NCBI GenBank assembly: GCA_020050435.1
Contig: JAGVKQ010000027.1
Location: 1 to 64,000, forward strand
Direction of reading: 5' to 3'
DNA: 64,000 nucleotides
Origin: Candidatus Caenarcanales bacterium
Lineage (GTDB): Bacteria > Cyanobacteriota > Vampirovibrionia > 2-02-FULL-35-15
Shown here: positions 23,537 to 30,733 of the stretch, piece by piece
How positions within the stretch are numbered: the first letter of the stretch is position 1
Layout: each line of letters begins with the position of its first letter
Position numbers and translations under genes: made by a program
The notes under the pieces: model-generated
What the model was told of the DNA's origin: nothing
Database searches by the model: none
The model's input: the letters and a program-made list of their open reading frames with translations, nothing else

Positions 23537-25144
23537 GTGAGAAAAAAAATAAGTTTATTATTAGCAGTGTTTGTTTTATCCAGTTGCTTAAATGCATTTG
23601 CAGAGCCCGCATGGAAAAACACCTGGTCAGAAAAAGTTTTTGAAGATGCTAAAACTGAAAACAAATTTGTAATTTTAGATCTTGAAGCCATCTGGTGTCA
23701 TTGGTGTCATGTGATGAAATCTACGACTTATGCTGATCTTCAGGTACAAAAGGTGTTGGAAGAACATTATATTCCTGTAAGAATAGATCAGGATAGTAGA
23801 CCAGATTTAGCTAATAAATATAAGAGTTATGGATGGCCTGCTACCATTGTTTTCAACTCTAAAGGTGAAGAAATTGTAAAAAGATCAGGTTATATTTCTC
23901 CTGATGATATGAAATTATTACTAGAGAAAATTGTTCAAAATCCATCTCCTGAAGATACCCCTTTAGATTTTTCTAAAATCAAGTTTTCAAATAAACCGTA
24001 TTTATCTAATGAATTAAAAAGTCAGTTGTTGAAAATGCATAGAGATAGTTTTGATGAACAATTGGGTGGTTTAAAACTGGCTCAAAAATTTTTAGACAGA
24101 GATTCTGTAGAATACTCCATAAGTAAATTGAATGATAAAAAAGAAAAAGATATGGCAGTTAAAACATTGAATGCTGCTTTGAAACTTATAGATCCTGCTT
24201 GGGGTGGTGTATATCAATATTCTACGATGAGCGGTTGGGATTATCCTCATTTTGAAAAATTGGCTACTATTCAGGGAGAATATTTGAGAATATATTCTCT
24301 TGCATATAAAGCCGCAAATGATGAGAAATATCTTAAAGGAGCTTTTGATATTCATAAATATATAAATAATTTCTTGAAAGATAAAGATGGTGCTTTTTAC
24401 ACTAGTCAGGACGCTGATCTTGTTGAAGGTGAGCATGGCGGCGAATACTATAAGTTGAATGATGAAGAAAGAAGAAAATTAGGAATCCCTAGAGTTGATA
24501 AGCATATTTACTCTAGCCAAAATGGAGTAATTATAAGTGCTCTAGCTAACCTATTCATAGTGTCATCTGATACTAACTATCTGGATGAAGCAGAAAAAGC
24601 AGCTCGTTGGATTGTAAAAAATAGAGCTATTCAACCAAGTATAAAAAATACTTTAAAATGGATTTTTTCTGATATGGATGTGTTTCTTGAAAGAATGAAG
24701 TGGATGCTTACTAACCAAGCTTGGGTTGAAAGAGGGTTTCATCATGGTGAAAATGACCCCGCTGGTCCTTTTCTGAATGACACTTTAAATATGGGCAAAG
24801 CATTCTTAGCTTTATATGAAGCTACTGATGATTACAGATGGTTTGTTAAAGCTGAGCAGGCTGCTAGGTTTATAAGAAGAAATTTTGAAGCACCGATTGC
24901 TGGTTTTGCTACTTCTAAATCATCCTGTGAAATGTGTGCAGTTAGAAATCCTGATATCTTAACTGAAGAAAATATTGAGATAGTTAGATTGGCTTCAAAG
25001 CTTTATAAGAAAACAAAAAATGAAGAGTATAAATTTATAGCTGAACACGCTATGAAATATCTTGCTACACCTGAAATTGCTACTAGGTCTATAGTGGAGT
25101 CCGGGGTTCTAATTGCTGATGAAGAGTTGAAGGCAGCATTGTAA
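23537..25144 (+). CDS. Exported thioredoxin-domain protein, DUF255/YyaL-like
   Basis: The track start GTG at 23531 overlaps GGAG. The next GTG at 23537 has that GGAG 5 nt away and gives MRKKISLLLAVFVLSSCLNAFA, an export signal. The mature protein begins with a thioredoxin domain carrying WCHWCHVMK (active site C-H-W-C) and a cis-Pro segment YGWPATIVF. A long alpha-helical region follows, with ESQDADLVEG-like (TSQDADLVEGEHGGEYY) and FLNDTLNMGKAFLALYEAT segments, as in YyaL/SSP411 family members with a six-hairpin barrel. It is shorter than the full family (537 here against more than 650). An envelope thiol-redox role is plausible but not shown. Confidence 0.8.
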   Translation: MRKKISLLLAVFVLSSCLNAFAEPAWKNTWSEKVFEDAKTENKFVILDLEAIWCHWCHVMKSTTYADLQVQKVLEEHYIPVRIDQDSRPDLANKYKSYGWPATIVFNSKGEEIVKRSGYISPDDMKLLLEKIVQNPSPEDTPLDFSKIKFSNKPYLSNELKSQLLKMHRDSFDEQLGGLKLAQKFLDRDSVEYSISKLNDKKEKDMAVKTLNAALKLIDPAWGGVYQYSTMSGWDYPHFEKLATIQGEYLRIYSLAYKAANDEKYLKGAFDIHKYINNFLKDKDGAFYTSQDADLVEGEHGGEYYKLNDEERRKLGIPRVDKHIYSSQNGVIISALANLFIVSSDTNYLDEAEKAARWIVKNRAIQPSIKNTLKWIFSDMDVFLERMKWMLTNQAWVERGFHHGENDPAGPFLNDTLNMGKAFLALYEATDDYRWFVKAEQAARFIRRNFEAPIAGFATSKSSCEMCAVRNPDILTEENIEIVRLASKLYKKTKNEEYKFIAEHAMKYLATPEIATRSIVESGVLIADEELKAAL

Positions 25145-25145
25145 T

Positions 25146-25214
25146 GTCATACCCGCAAAAGCGGGTATCCAGAACTAACGTAAGACCTGGATTCCCGATC
25201 AAGTCGGGAATGAC
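25146..25214. repeat. Paired inverted repeats GTCATACCCGC / GGGAATGAC
   Basis: GTCAT-ACCCGC-aaaa-GCGGGT-ATCCAG is followed by CTGGATTCCCGatcaagtCGGGAATGAC. The outer GTCAT/ATGAC ends and the inner CCAG/CTGG make one compound palindrome of about 69 bp. It lies between convergent genes and encodes the last residues and stop of the leftward nucleotidyltransferase-like gene. A related unit is at 37935. Confidence 0.85.
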
Positions 25215-25579
25215 ATCTTGTGTTTATTAATTAATTCAAGATCTTTTAAATCCTTCTCTCTTCCCATAGCTTTTTTCCATTCAATAACATAATCCAATTT
25301 TACAAAAGGAAACCCGTTTATTATTTCAGCAGTATTTATTAGTTCACTTACATCGTTGAACCATGGTGACCAATTCTTGAAAATTTCTATATTGCCGGTT
25401 TTAATTGATTCTTTTTCTACTGGGTAAATAGTTGATAAGTAATCCCATAGATCATCTTTAACTATAATGTCTATGTCATTGGCTTCTCTTAAGCCTCTTA
25501 TACAAATAGGACCACTTCCAAATATTGCATATTTATCTTTAGGAAGATTTAAATTTTCTAATTCACTAAGTAATTTCAT
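25199..25579 (-). CDS. Small nucleotidyltransferase-fold protein
   Basis: The 126-residue protein has AIFGSGPICIRGLREANDIDIIV near the N-terminus, matching the G-S/G...D-x-D core of minimal nucleotidyltransferase domains. WFNDVSELINTAEIINGFPFVKL and a C-terminal EWKKAMGREKDLKDLELI follow, typical of this superfamily's small members. Its substrate is unknown. It overlaps the GNAT acetyltransferase gene by 14 bp, so the pair is co-translated. The C-terminal MSFPT and stop codon are encoded by the compound palindromic repeat downstream, so the original end may have been replaced. Confidence 0.65.
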   Translation of the reverse strand: MKLLSELENLNLPKDKYAIFGSGPICIRGLREANDIDIIVKDDLWDYLSTIYPVEKESIKTGNIEIFKNWSPWFNDVSELINTAEIINGFPFVKLDYVIEWKKAMGREKDLKDLELINKHKMSFPT

Positions 25580-26114
25580 ACTTGTTTTGAAAGTTTGGAT
25601 TAAACCAGACTAAAGCTACGTCAGATTCTAATTCTCCATTTGGCTTGAAATATCTTTTTTCAAATCTACCTTCTTCTTTAAATCCAAAACTCTTATAGAA
25701 ATCAATTCCTTTTGCATTTGATTCTCTGATCATGACTTCTAATCTTAGGATATATGGATAATCTTTTTTTACGATCGTTAATAAAACATTGAGTAATGCC
25801 TGACCTAGATTTTTCCCATGAAATCTAGGATCGATTATAAAACCTAATTCTCCAAGGACATGACTTACCGCAGCACCTTCCATTTTATGTGCATGTATTT
25901 CGCCTATAATTTCTTCAGTATCCTTAGTCTCAATAAGTAAAAATATTCCTTTATTAATTGAGTTCTTGTAAACCTTTTCTATAGCTTTAAGTTCATGCCC
26001 ATGAGACATTTCTTTTTTCTTATTATGTTCTTCAACAATTTTATAGAGTTTGATGACTGTAGAAAAGTCATCATGTGTAGCATCTCTAATAGTGATATTT
26101 TCTAGCATTTCCAT
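25566..26114 (-). CDS. GNAT-family N-acetyltransferase
   Basis: The track start at 26153 lies inside tRNA-Arg and cannot be right. ATG at 26114 (MEMLENITIRDATHDDF) or 26108 fits, giving about 182 residues. The GNAT fold is visible: TIRDATHDDFSTVIKLYKIV (motif C/D), LGELGFIIDPRFHGKNLGQALLNVLL (acetyl-CoA loop of the R/Q-x-x-G-x-G/A type, here HGKNLGQ), then LRLEVMIRESNAKGIDFYKSFGFKEEGRFEKRYF. It probably acetylates a small molecule or a protein N-terminus. It is co-transcribed with the nucleotidyltransferase-like gene. No clear ribosome site is seen for either start. Confidence 0.82.
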   Translation of the reverse strand: MEMLENITIRDATHDDFSTVIKLYKIVEEHNKKKEMSHGHELKAIEKVYKNSINKGIFLLIETKDTEEIIGEIHAHKMEGAAVSHVLGELGFIIDPRFHGKNLGQALLNVLLTIVKKDYPYILRLEVMIRESNAKGIDFYKSFGFKEEGRFEKRYFKPNGELESDVALVWFNPNFQNKYEIT

Positions 26115-26146
26115 TTCGTTGATTTCTACCCCATCATTTATGAAAT

Positions 26147-26220
26147 CGTCCACGAGAGGAGTCGAACCCCCGACCTAGGCGTTAGGAGTGCCTTGCTCTA
26201 TCCAACTGAGCTACGTGGAC
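26147..26220 (-). tRNA. tRNA-Arg (anticodon CCT)
   Basis: On the minus strand: acceptor GTCCACG/CGTGGAC, D-arm GCTCAGTTGGATAGAGC, anticodon loop CTCCTAA (CCT, for AGG codons) with an A-C mismatch closing the loop, and T-arm GGGGG-TTCGACT-CCTCT. The CCA is not encoded. Confidence 0.93.
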
Positions 26221-26361
26221 ACCGTTAACATTTTAACCCATAAATAACATGTATTTAACTGTTACGCCTAGAGTTCTCACTGAAATACAGAAAATTGGGA
26301 ATATTAACTTTATAAAACAACTTGATTTGGTTAACGTCTATTTAACCTAGAAATTTAGATA

Positions 26362-27216
26362 ATGAATAATATGAATAAAACCACTAAGATTTTTTTAACT
26401 TTAATAGTTACTTTGTTTTTTACTGTAAATATTTCTCAAGCAAAAGAAATTAAAACCTCGGTAACTGATGGTAAAGGTATTTGGATAAATATTTGGAATT
26501 ATCCATCTAATCCAGATTCTTACTGTAAGTATATGAAGTCCAAAGGAATTGATACTATTTATCTTCAAGTGTTTAGAAGCAATACGCCAGCTATTTATTC
26601 TCGTGAAAAATTAGATAAGGTTTTATTGGCTGCTCATAAAAATGGGATAAAAGTTGTCGGGTGGGGATATGTCTTTTTAAAAAATCCTATAGAAGATGCT
26701 AAGAAGTATCTAGTAGCTATAAATTATAAATCTAAGGATGGCGAGTCTCTTGATGGAATGGCAGCAGATATAGAAGAAGTAACAAACCCTAAAGTTATAG
26801 ATACTTTTGCCAGGTATGTAAGAAGTCATGTGAAGAATGATTACCCCATGATTGCTATTACTTTTTCTCCCATGTTTAAAAGAGCAGATCCTAAAAAATA
26901 TGCCTGGAAAACAATTGCAAATAATTTTGATATTATTGCACCTATGACATACTGGCATGCTTTGAAAGATAAGCAATCACAAAAAGGTGCATATGATTTT
27001 ACCGCTGAGACTGTTTCTAGAATTAAAGAATATACAGGTAAAAGCGATATAAAAATTCACATTATTGGTGATGGTCAAAAAACTAGCAGTAGTGAAATAG
27101 TAGGCTTTTTAAAAGCTGCAAATGATCATAAAGTAAATGCTGGAGTTAGTTTATATCCTATGCATGTACCTAAAAAACACCAGATTGATACATTGGCTGA
27201 ATTTAAGATGAACTAG
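26362..27216 (+). CDS. Secreted glycoside hydrolase-like TIM-barrel protein
   Basis: The 284-residue protein has a signal peptide (MNKTTKIFLTLIVTLFFTVNISQAKE; the true start may be the second ATG at 26371). The mature part follows a beta/alpha-barrel pattern: GIWINIWNYPSNP, GIDTIYLQVFRSN, GIKVVGWGYVF, DGMAADIEEVTNP, YPMIAITFSPMF, and FDIIAPMTYWHALK. The acidic DIEE and the APMTYW segment resemble putative glycoside hydrolases of the GH18-like/DUF4015 kind. A sugar substrate in or outside the envelope is likely, but the family is not certain. It is a single-gene unit. Confidence 0.65.
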   Translation: MNNMNKTTKIFLTLIVTLFFTVNISQAKEIKTSVTDGKGIWINIWNYPSNPDSYCKYMKSKGIDTIYLQVFRSNTPAIYSREKLDKVLLAAHKNGIKVVGWGYVFLKNPIEDAKKYLVAINYKSKDGESLDGMAADIEEVTNPKVIDTFARYVRSHVKNDYPMIAITFSPMFKRADPKKYAWKTIANNFDIIAPMTYWHALKDKQSQKGAYDFTAETVSRIKEYTGKSDIKIHIIGDGQKTSSSEIVGFLKAANDHKVNAGVSLYPMHVPKKHQIDTLAEFKMN

Positions 27217-27220
27217 AATT

Positions 27221-27252
27221 GTCATTGCGAGGAGCCATGCGACGAAGCAATT
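27221..27252. repeat. GTCATTGCGAGGAG repeat, truncated copy
   Basis: GTCATTGCGAGGAGCCATGC then GACGAAGCAATT, the same family as 12804 and 37965. It lies in the gap between convergent genes, directly after the glycoside hydrolase-like stop. Confidence 0.7.
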
Positions 27253-27256
27253 ACAA

Positions 27257-27715
27257 CTATGCCCTTGCTTTCTTAAAAAATTCTTTTAAAAGACCACTAC
27301 ATTCTAACTCTAAGATTCCACCAATAACTTCTATATTGTTTTTTTCTAAGTCATGAAATAGATTGATTTTTGATCCACAAGCACCCTGAATTAAATCATA
27401 TGCACCGAATACTATCTTTGAAATCCTTGAGTTAATAATAGCTCCTGTACACATTGCACAAGGCTCGAGGGTAGTATAAAGAACACATTCATTCAATCTC
27501 CAGTCACCTAATTTTTTAGAAGCTTCATGAATGGCTACTATTTCAGCATGAAGTACAGCATTTTTCTTCTCTTCAATTTCATTTACTCCACGGCTGATTA
27601 ATAAATCATCTTTTACTATAATTGCTGCAATAGGAATATCTGTAGTCGTTGACTTTGTAAGATTTATGGCTTCATTCATCCAATACTGATGACTAAATTG
27701 TTTAAAGCTATTCAT
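27257..27715 (-). CDS. tadA: tRNA-specific adenosine deaminase TadA
   Basis: The 152-residue zinc deaminase converts A34 to inosine in tRNA-Arg(ACG). The catalytic site is NAVLHAEIVAIHEAS (H-A-E), and the zinc Cys pair is TTLEPCAMCTGAIINSRI. FGAYDLIQGACGSKINLF is the TadA-specific continuation (G-A-x-D-x-x-x-G-A-x-G-S), which separates it from guanine deaminases such as the gene at 22989. The N-terminus HQYWMNEAINLTKS is typical. It heads toward the intergenic repeat and is downstream of rseP by 9 bp, so it is probably the end of a minus-strand operon. Confidence 0.93.
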   Translation of the reverse strand: MNSFKQFSHQYWMNEAINLTKSTTTDIPIAAIIVKDDLLISRGVNEIEEKKNAVLHAEIVAIHEASKKLGDWRLNECVLYTTLEPCAMCTGAIINSRISKIVFGAYDLIQGACGSKINLFHDLEKNNIEVIGGILELECSGLLKEFFKKARA

Positions 27716-27724
27716 TCGAATAAA

Positions 27725-28924
27725 TTAATTCTTACTCTCAGTTTTTTCTTTGCTGTTCATATCGAACTTTCCTGTACAAAGTCCTCTGATGTCATTAAAT
27801 AAAACAAAGAACATTAAAACCATAAGAAGCATAAAACCTGCCTGGATAGCTTTTTGTTGAAATTTTTCTGCCAATTTTCTACCACGTATTTTTTCTATAA
27901 ACATAAATAGCAAATGTCCACCATCAAGGGCAGGAATAGGTAATAAGTTAATTATGGCAAGGTTGATACTTATAAGAGCTGTCCATCTATATACTTCTCT
28001 GAAGTCTAATGTAATTGCTTGGGCAAATACAGAGACAATGGCAATGATTCCATGCAAGTCATCTGCTTTAACTTTAGGTGTTCCTGTAGGTGAAAATCCA
28101 AATATATTAGCAAACATAAAAAAGAGTCCAATTAACATGTTTAAAGTCCACTCAAGCATTACTTTTCCTGCTTGGTAAAACCAAATGAGTGGATTGCTAG
28201 ATGGTTTATCATACTCTCCACTAGAAACTAACCCTAACCCTACACCAATTCTTCCTTCACTATTTGGAATTACAGATACATTTAAGATCTCTTTTTGTTT
28301 TTTATTATTATTTATGTAAGTTCTTTGGACTTTGAAAATAACTGGTTTTAATTTACTCTTACTAACAAGAGATACTACATCATTTGGTTGTTTTACACTT
28401 GTATCATTAATGCTTAAAATAACATCTTTCACTCTAAGACCAGCTTCTCTAGCAATTACATTTGGGGTGGAATCATACTCTTTTGCTTCTTGTGTTGATG
28501 CAAGGAGATTCGTAATCATTACATTGCCTTTAGAACTGGGAGCGCCTACTGTAGCTACCATTATTAGACATGTAAAATAAGCAAAAATTATATTAAAAAT
28601 TACACCTGCAGATGCAACTGCAACTCTTTTCCAAATAGCAAAAGACTGAAGAGGCTTAAGATCCGGTAACTCTTTTGCAATCTCATCTCTAGACTCATCA
28701 CCAAGCTCTGGAATAGCTACATAGCCGCCCAGAACAAACCAGTGAAATCTGAATTCTGTTTCTTTCCACTTTCCTAAAGTTATATGATTCCCAAATGGTA
28801 ATCCAAAACCAAATATTGGGGTTTGAAATCCTAATTTTCTTGCTACTATCCAATGTCCAAATTCATGAACAATAATCATTATGCTAAGAAGTGCAAGAAC
28901 AAGTATTATATTTAAAATAACCAT
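27725..28924 (-). CDS. rseP: RseP/M50-family intramembrane zinc metalloprotease
   Basis: The 399-residue membrane protease has the zinc site IIVHEFGHWIVARKLG in the first membrane segment and the third ligand in LLPIPALDGGHLLFMFIE near the C-terminus. One PDZ domain lies in between (REAGLRVKDVILSINDTSVKQPNDVV). Several hydrophobic segments fit the four-helix core. RseP cuts anti-sigma factors or signal peptides in the membrane. The anti-sigma factor encoded at 41869 lacks a membrane segment, so it is not an obvious substrate. Length (399) suits single-PDZ cyanobacterial and Gram-positive forms. It is in a minus-strand run of envelope genes. Confidence 0.92.
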   Translation of the reverse strand: MVILNIILVLALLSIMIIVHEFGHWIVARKLGFQTPIFGFGLPFGNHITLGKWKETEFRFHWFVLGGYVAIPELGDESRDEIAKELPDLKPLQSFAIWKRVAVASAGVIFNIIFAYFTCLIMVATVGAPSSKGNVMITNLLASTQEAKEYDSTPNVIAREAGLRVKDVILSINDTSVKQPNDVVSLVSKSKLKPVIFKVQRTYINNNKKQKEILNVSVIPNSEGRIGVGLGLVSSGEYDKPSSNPLIWFYQAGKVMLEWTLNMLIGLFFMFANIFGFSPTGTPKVKADDLHGIIAIVSVFAQAITLDFREVYRWTALISINLAIINLLPIPALDGGHLLFMFIEKIRGRKLAEKFQQKAIQAGFMLLMVLMFFVLFNDIRGLCTGKFDMNSKEKTESKN

Positions 28925-28936
28925 TTCATCATTTTA

Positions 28937-28967
28937 TCACGTAGAGACGCTGTATACAACGTCTCTG
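28937..28967. repeat. Palindromic repeat forming the 3' end of the GT9 gene
   Basis: AGAGACGCTGTATACAACGTCTCT (28943-28966) is a near-perfect palindrome, almost the same as 6755-6774, with GTAGAG at the left. On the minus strand it is translated as the last residues VRDVVYSVST of the glycosyltransferase and delivers its TGA. Confidence 0.85.
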
Positions 28968-29932
28968 ACCTTATTTACCACATACCCAGGAAGTAGTTTT
29001 TTCATACAGTCATGATGTTTTAAAGGACAAATCTTTTTTTTACAAGGTAAACAATTGAGTTCTGAAAGATAAAGGCTATTTTCAATGGATTTATAGGGAC
29101 CATTCCTAAGTATTGATGTTGGACCATAAATGCCAATTACATTTGGAGAGCCAAAGTCATTTTTAACAGCACTTGCTATATGAAGACCTGCAGAATCCAA
29201 TCCAATAACAAGATGACTTCTTTGAATTAGAAAAAATAAGTCTTTAATACTTGTTTTTCCAATCAAATTATTAAAATCAATATTGTTTTCTGAAAGCTTT
29301 GTCGTTAAATAAGACAATTTATCTAGTTCAGATTTCGATGCAAGAATTGATACGTCATACTCACCGTCAATTTCTTTAATCAACTCAAACCAGTAATCAT
29401 TTTCCCAATGCTTACTGTCCCATGTAGTGGAAGGAAATAAAAGAGCAGATTTTTTACTGGACGAATTAATTGTAATGCTTGATTCGCATATTTCAGGAAT
29501 GAGAAATTTTATTTCTTTTACTTTGTTTAAACTAGAAATAACCTGAAGATTTAAATCCACTATGTGAGTTTTTGTTTTAAACAGATTGCCTACATCTACT
29601 TTCTCATCATAAAAAATATGAGCAAATTCCCTGGTATTTTTAAACCCAATCAATTTTTTCCCTAAGCAGAGTTTTCCAACTAGAGCAGTTTTGAATAAAC
29701 CCTGAACATCTATTACATAGTCATAATTTTCTTTTTGTAGTTTTTGAATGATTTCTGGTGTTAATATATGCAAAGTATCAATTTCTTTTACCAAAGATAA
29801 AATTTCAATACCTTTTTCTCCTGTCAACCAATCTATTTGTGCATTTGGGTAAGACTTTCTTAAAGCATTTAATACTGGAAGAGTATGAATAATATCTCCC
29901 AGGCTACTTAAACGTATGATTAAAAATTTCAT
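28937..29932 (-). CDS. Family 9 glycosyltransferase, heptosyltransferase-like
   Basis: The 331-residue GT-B enzyme starts MKFLIIRLSSLGDIIHTLPVLNALRKSYP, the hallmark of WaaC/WaaF/RfaQ. Later come YDYVIDVQGLFKTALVGK and, in the donor-binding half, HLVIGLDSAGLHIASAVKNDFGSPNVIGIYGPTSILRNGPY. A Cys cluster, ELNCLPCKKKICPLKHHDCM, near the C-terminus is common in this family. It likely adds a heptose or similar sugar to an LPS core, supporting a Gram-negative outer membrane. The last ten residues are encoded by a palindromic repeat. It overlaps no neighbour; the PHP gene ends 1 bp before its start. Confidence 0.88.
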   Translation of the reverse strand: MKFLIIRLSSLGDIIHTLPVLNALRKSYPNAQIDWLTGEKGIEILSLVKEIDTLHILTPEIIQKLQKENYDYVIDVQGLFKTALVGKLCLGKKLIGFKNTREFAHIFYDEKVDVGNLFKTKTHIVDLNLQVISSLNKVKEIKFLIPEICESSITINSSSKKSALLFPSTTWDSKHWENDYWFELIKEIDGEYDVSILASKSELDKLSYLTTKLSENNIDFNNLIGKTSIKDLFFLIQRSHLVIGLDSAGLHIASAVKNDFGSPNVIGIYGPTSILRNGPYKSIENSLYLSELNCLPCKKKICPLKHHDCMKKLLPGYVVNKVRDVVYSVST

Positions 29933-29933
29933 T

Positions 29934-30707
29934 TTAAATGGGTAAAAGGGTCATTTTGTGATTGTCAAATACAGCCACTTCGCTAAAACCAACTTTTTTT
30001 ATGACTTCATAAAGTCTGTCATAAGAATGAGCTAAATCTTTTGCTGTATGTGCATCGGATGCAGTAGTTATAGGAATATTTAATTCTTTTACTTTTTCTA
30101 AAATTTTAACTTCTGGATAAACTTCATTTACAGGCTTTCTCCACCCAGCAGTGCTTATTTCTAAAGTTAAATTTTTTTCTTTAATAAGCTTTAAAACATC
30201 ATCAGTAAAATAGGAAATATCTTTTTTAGGTCTGTATCCAAAAATCTTAATAAGGTCTAAGTGAGCCAACCCATCTATAAGCCCTTTATTTATTAGTTTT
30301 TTTATGTTTTCAAAATATGCAGAATATAAATCGTCATTGTCCCATTTCTTATATTCTTCTTTAAAGTTAGGGTGATCATAAGCCCAGTCACCTATGAAAT
30401 GAACAGAACCCAGAACAAAATCTAATTTATCGTAGTTTTTTTCAATCCATTTATAGTCTTCAATAGATGTTTCTGGATCATTATCTATTTCTATTCCTAT
30501 CTTAAATTTCACATCTTTTACACTATCTCTGAACTTGAAAAATTCATCGAGCTTAATCCCTGGATGGTATCTGCCATGATCAGTAAGTGCTACATCTTTG
30601 AGATTTGCTTTTTTTGCAAATACACCCCAAGGTGCAAGATTCTCTTGTGTGTAAGCTAGATCTTCTCTATGTGCTTGTGGATGATTGTGGTAGTCAGAAA
30701 ATAACAT
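29934..30707 (-). CDS. PHP-domain phosphatase, histidinol-phosphatase (HisJ/HisK)-like
   Basis: The 257-residue metal-dependent PHP phosphoesterase has metal motifs in order: FSDYHNHPQAHREDL (H-x-H), VALTDHGRYHPG, the Glu in FKIGIEIDNDPE, LGSVHFIG, DGLAHLDLIKIFG, and TTASDAHTAKDLAHSYD. These agree with PHP-type histidinol phosphatase, which makes histidinol from its phosphate in histidine synthesis. Other small phosphates are also possible substrates. No other his gene is in the window, so the role is not certain. It lies in a tight minus-strand run between the ArnT-like and GT9 genes. Confidence 0.82.
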   Translation of the reverse strand: MLFSDYHNHPQAHREDLAYTQENLAPWGVFAKKANLKDVALTDHGRYHPGIKLDEFFKFRDSVKDVKFKIGIEIDNDPETSIEDYKWIEKNYDKLDFVLGSVHFIGDWAYDHPNFKEEYKKWDNDDLYSAYFENIKKLINKGLIDGLAHLDLIKIFGYRPKKDISYFTDDVLKLIKEKNLTLEISTAGWRKPVNEVYPEVKILEKVKELNIPITTASDAHTAKDLAHSYDRLYEVIKKVGFSEVAVFDNHKMTLLPI

Positions 30708-30733
30708 ATGAACATTATATCGTGCTTACGTTC

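Noticed and set aside
26115-26153. Upstream start of the GNAT gene
   Set aside because: The extension begins inside tRNA-Arg (26147-26220).
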